Made by a program: the position numbers and the translations under genes. Positions 60,155-64,000 of a stretch of DNA of 64,000 bases are shown here, in pieces; within the stretch, counting starts at the first letter, position 1, and every line of letters starts with the position of its first letter. The stretch spans positions 558,001 to 622,000 of the forward strand of contig NZ_CADIKC010000003.1 of NCBI RefSeq assembly GCF_902859805.1. Reading direction: 5' to 3'. The notes under the pieces are model-generated. The model saw nothing but the letters and a program-made list of their open reading frames with translations, searched no databases and was not told where the DNA came from. Origin of the DNA: Paraburkholderia sediminicola. Its GTDB lineage: Bacteria > Pseudomonadota > Gammaproteobacteria > Burkholderiales > Burkholderiaceae.

Positions 60155-60229
60155 CAGCAATTGCAGACGCAAACCGCGGAAACATATCGCGAAAGCGAAC
60201 TTGAAAAACGAACTGCGACGGGGAACGCA

Positions 60230-60790
60230 ATGAGCGGACAAAAACTAAACGTACTCGTGCTGCCGGGCTACCAGAACTCCGGCACGGGCCACTGGCAAAC
60301 GCTTTGGGAAGCGCTCGATCCCGGCTTCGTGCGCGTGCAGATGCCTGACTGGGACCATCCGACGCGCGACGCGTGGTGCCGCACGCTCGACGCCGCAGTG
60401 GCCGCGGCCGCCTCGCCGGTGGTGTTTGCCGCGCACAGCCTGGGCTGTCTGACGACCGCCTTCTGGGCGTCGCAATACGCAAGCGCTTCACAGTTGGCGA
60501 AGGTGGCGGGCGCGCTGCTGGTGGCCGTGCCCGATCCCTCCGAGGCGCATTTTCCGCAGGACGCCAGCGGCTTTTCGCCGGTGCCGCTTGCGCGCCTGCC
60601 GTTCGCGAGTATCGTCGTATCGAGCAGCGACGATCCATACGGCGGCGTGCCGTTTTCGCAGACTTGTGCGAGCGCGTGGGGCAGCCGCTGGATCGATATC
60701 GGGCCGCGCGGCCACATCAATGCCGACAGCGGCCTCGGCGATTGGGACGAGGGGCGGCGCTGGCTGGCTTCGTTAGACGAGCGGCGGTGA
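60230..60790 (+). CDS. RBBP9/YdeN family alpha/beta hydrolase
   Basis: 186 residues. LVLPGYQNSGTGHWQT is the family amino motif; the nucleophile Ser is in AAHSLGCLTT, the Asp in SSDDPYGG and the His in RGHINADSG. A serine hydrolase, substrate unknown. ATG 60230 with GGGAA upstream. Confidence 0.88.
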   Translation: MSGQKLNVLVLPGYQNSGTGHWQTLWEALDPGFVRVQMPDWDHPTRDAWCRTLDAAVAAAASPVVFAAHSLGCLTTAFWASQYASASQLAKVAGALLVAVPDPSEAHFPQDASGFSPVPLARLPFASIVVSSSDDPYGGVPFSQTCASAWGSRWIDIGPRGHINADSGLGDWDEGRRWLASLDERR

Positions 60791-61008
60791 CGGCCTGATT
60801 TGCGCTGATTCGGCCGGTGTTCGACGCCCACACCGCGCTCTGTCTCGCTCTCGGTGCAGGGGCCGATTTGCCGGCGGATACCCGAGGCGAGAGTGGCCGG
60901 TTCGCCAACACAGCAGGGTGGCGAGTGAGCTGGCACCACCGCCAGCTTCGTTGAAAATTGCCACCGCTTCAGCCGGCTCCAAACCCCTCGCCCGCAAGGC
61001 AGCCGGCC

Positions 61009-62229
61009 TCAAATCACCGACTGGTCCCGCAGCGCCGCAATCCTGGCCTCGTCATAACCCAGCACATCGCGCAGGATGCTGTCGGTGTGTTCGCCGAGCG
61101 TCGGCGGATGGGACAGCGCTTCGGGCGGCGTGCCGGTCATATTGATCGGATTGCGCACCAGTTTGACCGTGCCACCCGACGGATGCGGCAGATCGACCTG
61201 CAGCCCGCGCGCCACCACCTGCTCGTTCTCGAACACTTCGCCCAGATCGTTGATCGGCCCGCACGGCACACCGGCTGCTTCGAGGGCGGTAATCCATTGT
61301 TGTTTGCCCTGCAGACGCACCATGTCGGCGAGAATCGGCACGAGGATATCGCGGTTGCGTACGCGTGCCGGATTGGTCGCGAATCGTTCGTCAACGGCGA
61401 GCTCGGGGCGCCCGCCCGCTTCGACGAACTTGCGGAACTGGCCGTCGTTGCCGACCGCGACGATGATCCAGCTGTCGCTCGTCTGGAAGGTCTGGTAGGG
61501 CACGATGTTCGGATGCGCATTGCCCCAGCGCGCGGGCGGCTGGCCGCTCGCCAGGTAATTCGAATTCATGTTGGCCAGCATGGCCACCTGCACATCGAGC
61601 AGCGCCATGTCGATGTATTGACCTTCGCCCGTGCGGTCGCGATGCGTAAGCGCCGTGAGCACGGCGATGGTCGAATACATGCCGGTCATCAGATCGGCGA
61701 TCGCGACGCCGGCCTTTTGCGGGCCGCCGCCCGGCTGGCCATCGCGCTCGCCGGTAATGCTCATGAAGCCGCCGATGCCCTGCACGATGAAATCGTAGCC
61801 GGCGCGCTGTGCATACGGGCCGGTTTGCCCGAAGCCGGTCACCGAGCAGTAGATCAGATCGGGTTTCACTTCCTTCAGCGACGCGTAATCGAGGCCGTAC
61901 TTCTTCAACTGCCCGACCTTGTAGTTCTCCAGCACCACATCGCTTTGCGCGGCCAGCTCGCGGATGATCCGCTGGCCTTCGGCCGAAGCGATGTCGACGG
62001 TGACCGAGCGCTTGTTGCGATTCGCGGCGAGGTAATAGGCGGCCTCGCGCGTGTCGGCGCCTTCGGGCGTTTTCAGGTAGGGGGGCCCCCAGTGGCGCGT
62101 GTCGTCGCCGACTTCGGGGCGTTCGATCTTGATGACGTCGGCGCCGAAATCGGCGAGTGTCTGCGCGCACCAGGGTCCGGCGAGCACGCGAGTGAGGTCC
62201 AGCACGCGGATATGACTGAGAGCGCCCAT
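61009..62229 (-). CDS. CaiB/BaiF family (type III) CoA transferase
   Basis: 406 residues. LDLTRVLAGPWCAQTLADFGADVIKIERPEVGDDTRHW holds the family start with the catalytic Asp further on in the QGIGGFMSITGE and AIADLMTGMYS region. It moves CoA between organic acids; the substrate could be succinyl-CoA with a C4 or C5 acid, but this is not readable. ATG 62229 (MGALSHIRVLDL) is used; a TTG three codons earlier exists. Its upstream region has a 50-bp duplication. Confidence 0.9.
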   Translation of the reverse strand: MGALSHIRVLDLTRVLAGPWCAQTLADFGADVIKIERPEVGDDTRHWGPPYLKTPEGADTREAAYYLAANRNKRSVTVDIASAEGQRIIRELAAQSDVVLENYKVGQLKKYGLDYASLKEVKPDLIYCSVTGFGQTGPYAQRAGYDFIVQGIGGFMSITGERDGQPGGGPQKAGVAIADLMTGMYSTIAVLTALTHRDRTGEGQYIDMALLDVQVAMLANMNSNYLASGQPPARWGNAHPNIVPYQTFQTSDSWIIVAVGNDGQFRKFVEAGGRPELAVDERFATNPARVRNRDILVPILADMVRLQGKQQWITALEAAGVPCGPINDLGEVFENEQVVARGLQVDLPHPSGGTVKLVRNPINMTGTPPEALSHPPTLGEHTDSILRDVLGYDEARIAALRDQSVI

Positions 62230-62248
62230 ATTTTTCAATGTCTCCTGT

Positions 62249-62342
62249 GTCGACCGGTGTTAGCGCTTTAGCGCTTACTCCGGTCCCATGCATCAGCGGT
62301 CGACCGGTGTTAGCGCTTTGGCGCTTACTTCGGTCCCATGCA
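62249..62342. repeat. 44-bp direct repeat, two copies with 50-bp period
   Basis: Copies at 62249-62292 and 62299-62342 differ at two positions only. Each contains TTAGCGC and GCGCTTA, a partial dyad. They lie 20-113 bases upstream of the CoA transferase start. Confidence 0.92.
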
Positions 62343-62640
62343 AGATTTGTGGATGTTGACGCGGCGCGCATGGCGCCGCGGATGGGGGCAATCTTAAGCG
62401 ATTCCCGCGCGCCGGCGCAGTCGGCCGAACGTCATAGGACGCGCGGCGCGCCTTGCCATGTCACTTGCTACCCGGCCAAACCTGGCCGAATGGCTATCGG
62501 GATCAAGGCGGAGACAGGGCCGCCGCCGCGCAGGGGCGCCGATCCCGTATAATCAGTCGTTTAAGAAACAAACAGTTGGCGCATCTCCATGATGCCGCCG
62601 GTAACAGCCAGGGAACTGGCAAACCCGTCCCCCGCACGCT
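62343..62640. other. Upstream region of alaS
   Basis: About 300 bases between the duplication and alaS. TATAAT at 62548-62553 is a likely -10 of alaS; no good -35. No gene seen. Confidence 0.5.
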
Positions 62641-64000
62641 ATGAAAGCCGCCGAAATCCGCGAGAAATTCCTCAAGTTCTTCGAATCGAAGGGCCATACG
62701 ATCGTTCGCTCGTCGAGCCTTGTGCCCGGCAACGACCCGACACTGCTCTTCACCAATTCGGGAATGGTGCAGTTCAAAGATGTATTCCTCGGCGCGGAGT
62801 CGCGTCAGTATGCGCGCGCCACGACCGCGCAGCGCAGCGTGCGCGCCGGCGGCAAGCACAACGATCTGGAAAACGTCGGCTACACCGCGCGTCACCACAC
62901 GTTCTTCGAAATGCTGGGCAACTTCTCGTTCGGCGACTACTTCAAGCGCGACGCGATTCACTACGCGTGGGAATTGCTGACGGGCGTGTACCAGCTGCCG
63001 AAAGACAAGCTGTGGGTCACCGTCTATCACGAAGACGACGAAGCGCATGACATCTGGGCGAAGGAAGTCGGCGTGCCGGTCGAGCGGATCATTCGCATCG
63101 GCGACAACAAAGGCGCGCGCTACGCGTCGGACAACTTCTGGCAGATGGCCGACGTCGGGCCGTGCGGGCCGTGCTCGGAAATTTTCTACGACCACGGTCC
63201 GGAAATCTGGGGTGGCCCGCCGGGGTCTCCTGAGGAAGACGGCGACCGTTACATCGAGATCTGGAATCTCGTGTTCATGCAGTTCAGCCGCGACGCCCAA
63301 GGCAACATGACGCCGCTGCCCAAGCAATGCGTCGACACGGGCATGGGTCTCGAGCGTATTGCCGCGGTTCTGCAGCACGTGCACAGCAACTATGAGATCG
63401 ACCTGTTCCAGGCGCTCATCAAGGCTGCGGGCCGCGAAACCGGTGTGACCGATCTGACGAACAACTCGCTGAAGGTGATCGCCGATCACATCCGTGCCTG
63501 CTCGTTCCTGATCGTCGACGGTGTGATTCCGGGCAATGAAGGCCGCGGCTACGTGCTGCGCCGTATCGTGCGCCGCGCGATCCGCCACGGCTACAAGCTG
63601 GGCAAGAAGGGTTCGTTCTTCCACCGCATGGTGCCGGACCTCGTCGCGCAAATGGGCGGCGCCTATCCGGAACTGAAGGACGCGGAACAACGCGTGACCG
63701 ACGTGCTGCGTCAGGAAGAAGAGCGCTTCTTCGAGACCATTGAGCACGGCATGTCGATTCTTGAAAGCGCGCTGGCCGATCTGGAAGCGAAGGGCGGCAA
63801 GACGCTCGACGGCGAACTCGCGTTCAAGCTGCACGACACCTACGGCTTCCCGCTCGATCTGACGGCAGACGTCTGCCGCGAACGCGAAGTCACGGTCGAC
63901 GAAGCCGCCTTCGACGAAGCCATGGCGCGTCAGCGCGAACAGGCGCGCGCGGCGGGCAAGTTCAAGATGGCGCAGGGCCTCGAATACTCCGGCGCGAAGA
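62641..64000 (+). CDS. alaS: Alanyl-tRNA synthetase (amino part, runs off the window)
   Basis: 453 codons are present and the frame is open at the right edge. The start [19 protein letters not shown] is the normal opening. Class II motifs: motif 1 region [17 protein letters not shown], motif 2 [18 protein letters not shown], motif 3 with [14 protein letters not shown] and the [16 protein letters not shown] segment. The editing and carboxy domains lie beyond the window. It charges tRNA-Ala and removes mischarged Ser or Gly. Confidence 0.97.
   Translation, partial: MKAAEIREKFLKFFESKGHTIVRSSSLVPGNDPTLLFTNSGMVQFKDVFLGAESRQYARATTAQRSVRAGGKHNDLENVGYTARHHTFFEMLGNFSFGDYFKRDAIHYAWELLTGVYQLPKDKLWVTVYHEDDEAHDIWAKEVGVPVERIIRIGDNKGARYASDNFWQMADVGPCGPCSEIFYDHGPEIWGGPPGSPEEDGDRYIEIWNLVFMQFSRDAQGNMTPLPKQCVDTGMGLERIAAVLQHVHSNYEIDLFQALIKAAGRETGVTDLTNNSLKVIADHIRACSFLIVDGVIPGNEGRGYVLRRIVRRAIRHGYKLGKKGSFFHRMVPDLVAQMGGAYPELKDAEQRVTDVLRQEEERFFETIEHGMSILESALADLEAKGGKTLDGELAFKLHDTYGFPLDLTADVCREREVTVDEAAFDEAMARQREQARAAGKFKMAQGLEYSGAK

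Overview
The window is a high-GC stretch of chromosome from a betaproteobacterium of the Burkholderiaceae, most likely Paraburkholderia or a close relative. This rests on protein sequences (CarA, FtsH, PstS, Ppk, UppP and others read as typical Burkholderia-group proteins), on the base composition and on gene order. It looks like stable core chromosome: nearly everything is housekeeping or envelope metabolism, with three tRNA genes. No insertion sequence, prophage, CRISPR array or integrase was found.

Layout. 1-5.3 kb: end of a probable trehalose-phosphatase gene, otsA, an ABC exporter and a family 4 glycosyltransferase. 5.5-9.6 kb: two membrane proteins, a second ABC exporter and tRNA-Val. 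9.6-14.4 kb: dnaQ, rnhA, yafS-like methyltransferase, gloB and mltD, a block also known from E. coli. 14.6-21 kb: an MFS transporter, carA and carB. 21-28 kb: greA, a DUF4149 protein, yhbY, rlmE, ftsH, folP and glmM, again a classical gammaproteobacterial and betaproteobacterial order. 28.2-40.7 kb: the phosphate block pstS-pstC-pstA-pstB-phoU-phoB-phoR, then ppk (opposite strand), ppx, an ornithine-lipid acyltransferase (olsB-like) and sixA. 40.8-49.3 kb: tRNA-Pro, small proteins, a MATE exporter, a Qnr-like pentapeptide protein, an A+T-rich gap with a candidate small RNA, lipoproteins, an epimerase, uppP and tRNA-Arg. 49.3-55.8 kb: DUF427, an AcpA-type phosphatase, a di-heme peroxidase, small exported proteins, a Nudix hydrolase and a periplasmic amino-acid-binding protein. 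56-64 kb: glnS, ggt, a small hydrolase, a CoA transferase and the first 453 codons of alaS.

The clearest functional theme is phosphate limitation. The Pst transporter takes up phosphate and, with PhoU, controls PhoR/PhoB. Two tandem Pho boxes precede pstS, one 7-4-7 box precedes ppk, and a four-unit 11-bp series precedes olsB. Together these suggest that polyphosphate metabolism and phosphorus-free membrane lipid synthesis belong to the same local regulon. The olsB boxes are the most useful new regulatory prediction here.

Other points worth attention are a structured, terminator-ended candidate small RNA at 44778-44874, two short genes with strong ribosome binding sites (57 and 28 codons), a very long hairpin between carB and greA, a perfect 13-bp hairpin between pstS and pstC, a coding 12-bp tandem repeat at the end of the di-heme peroxidase gene, and a 50-bp duplication just upstream of the CoA transferase gene. 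I found no clearly new multi-gene system.
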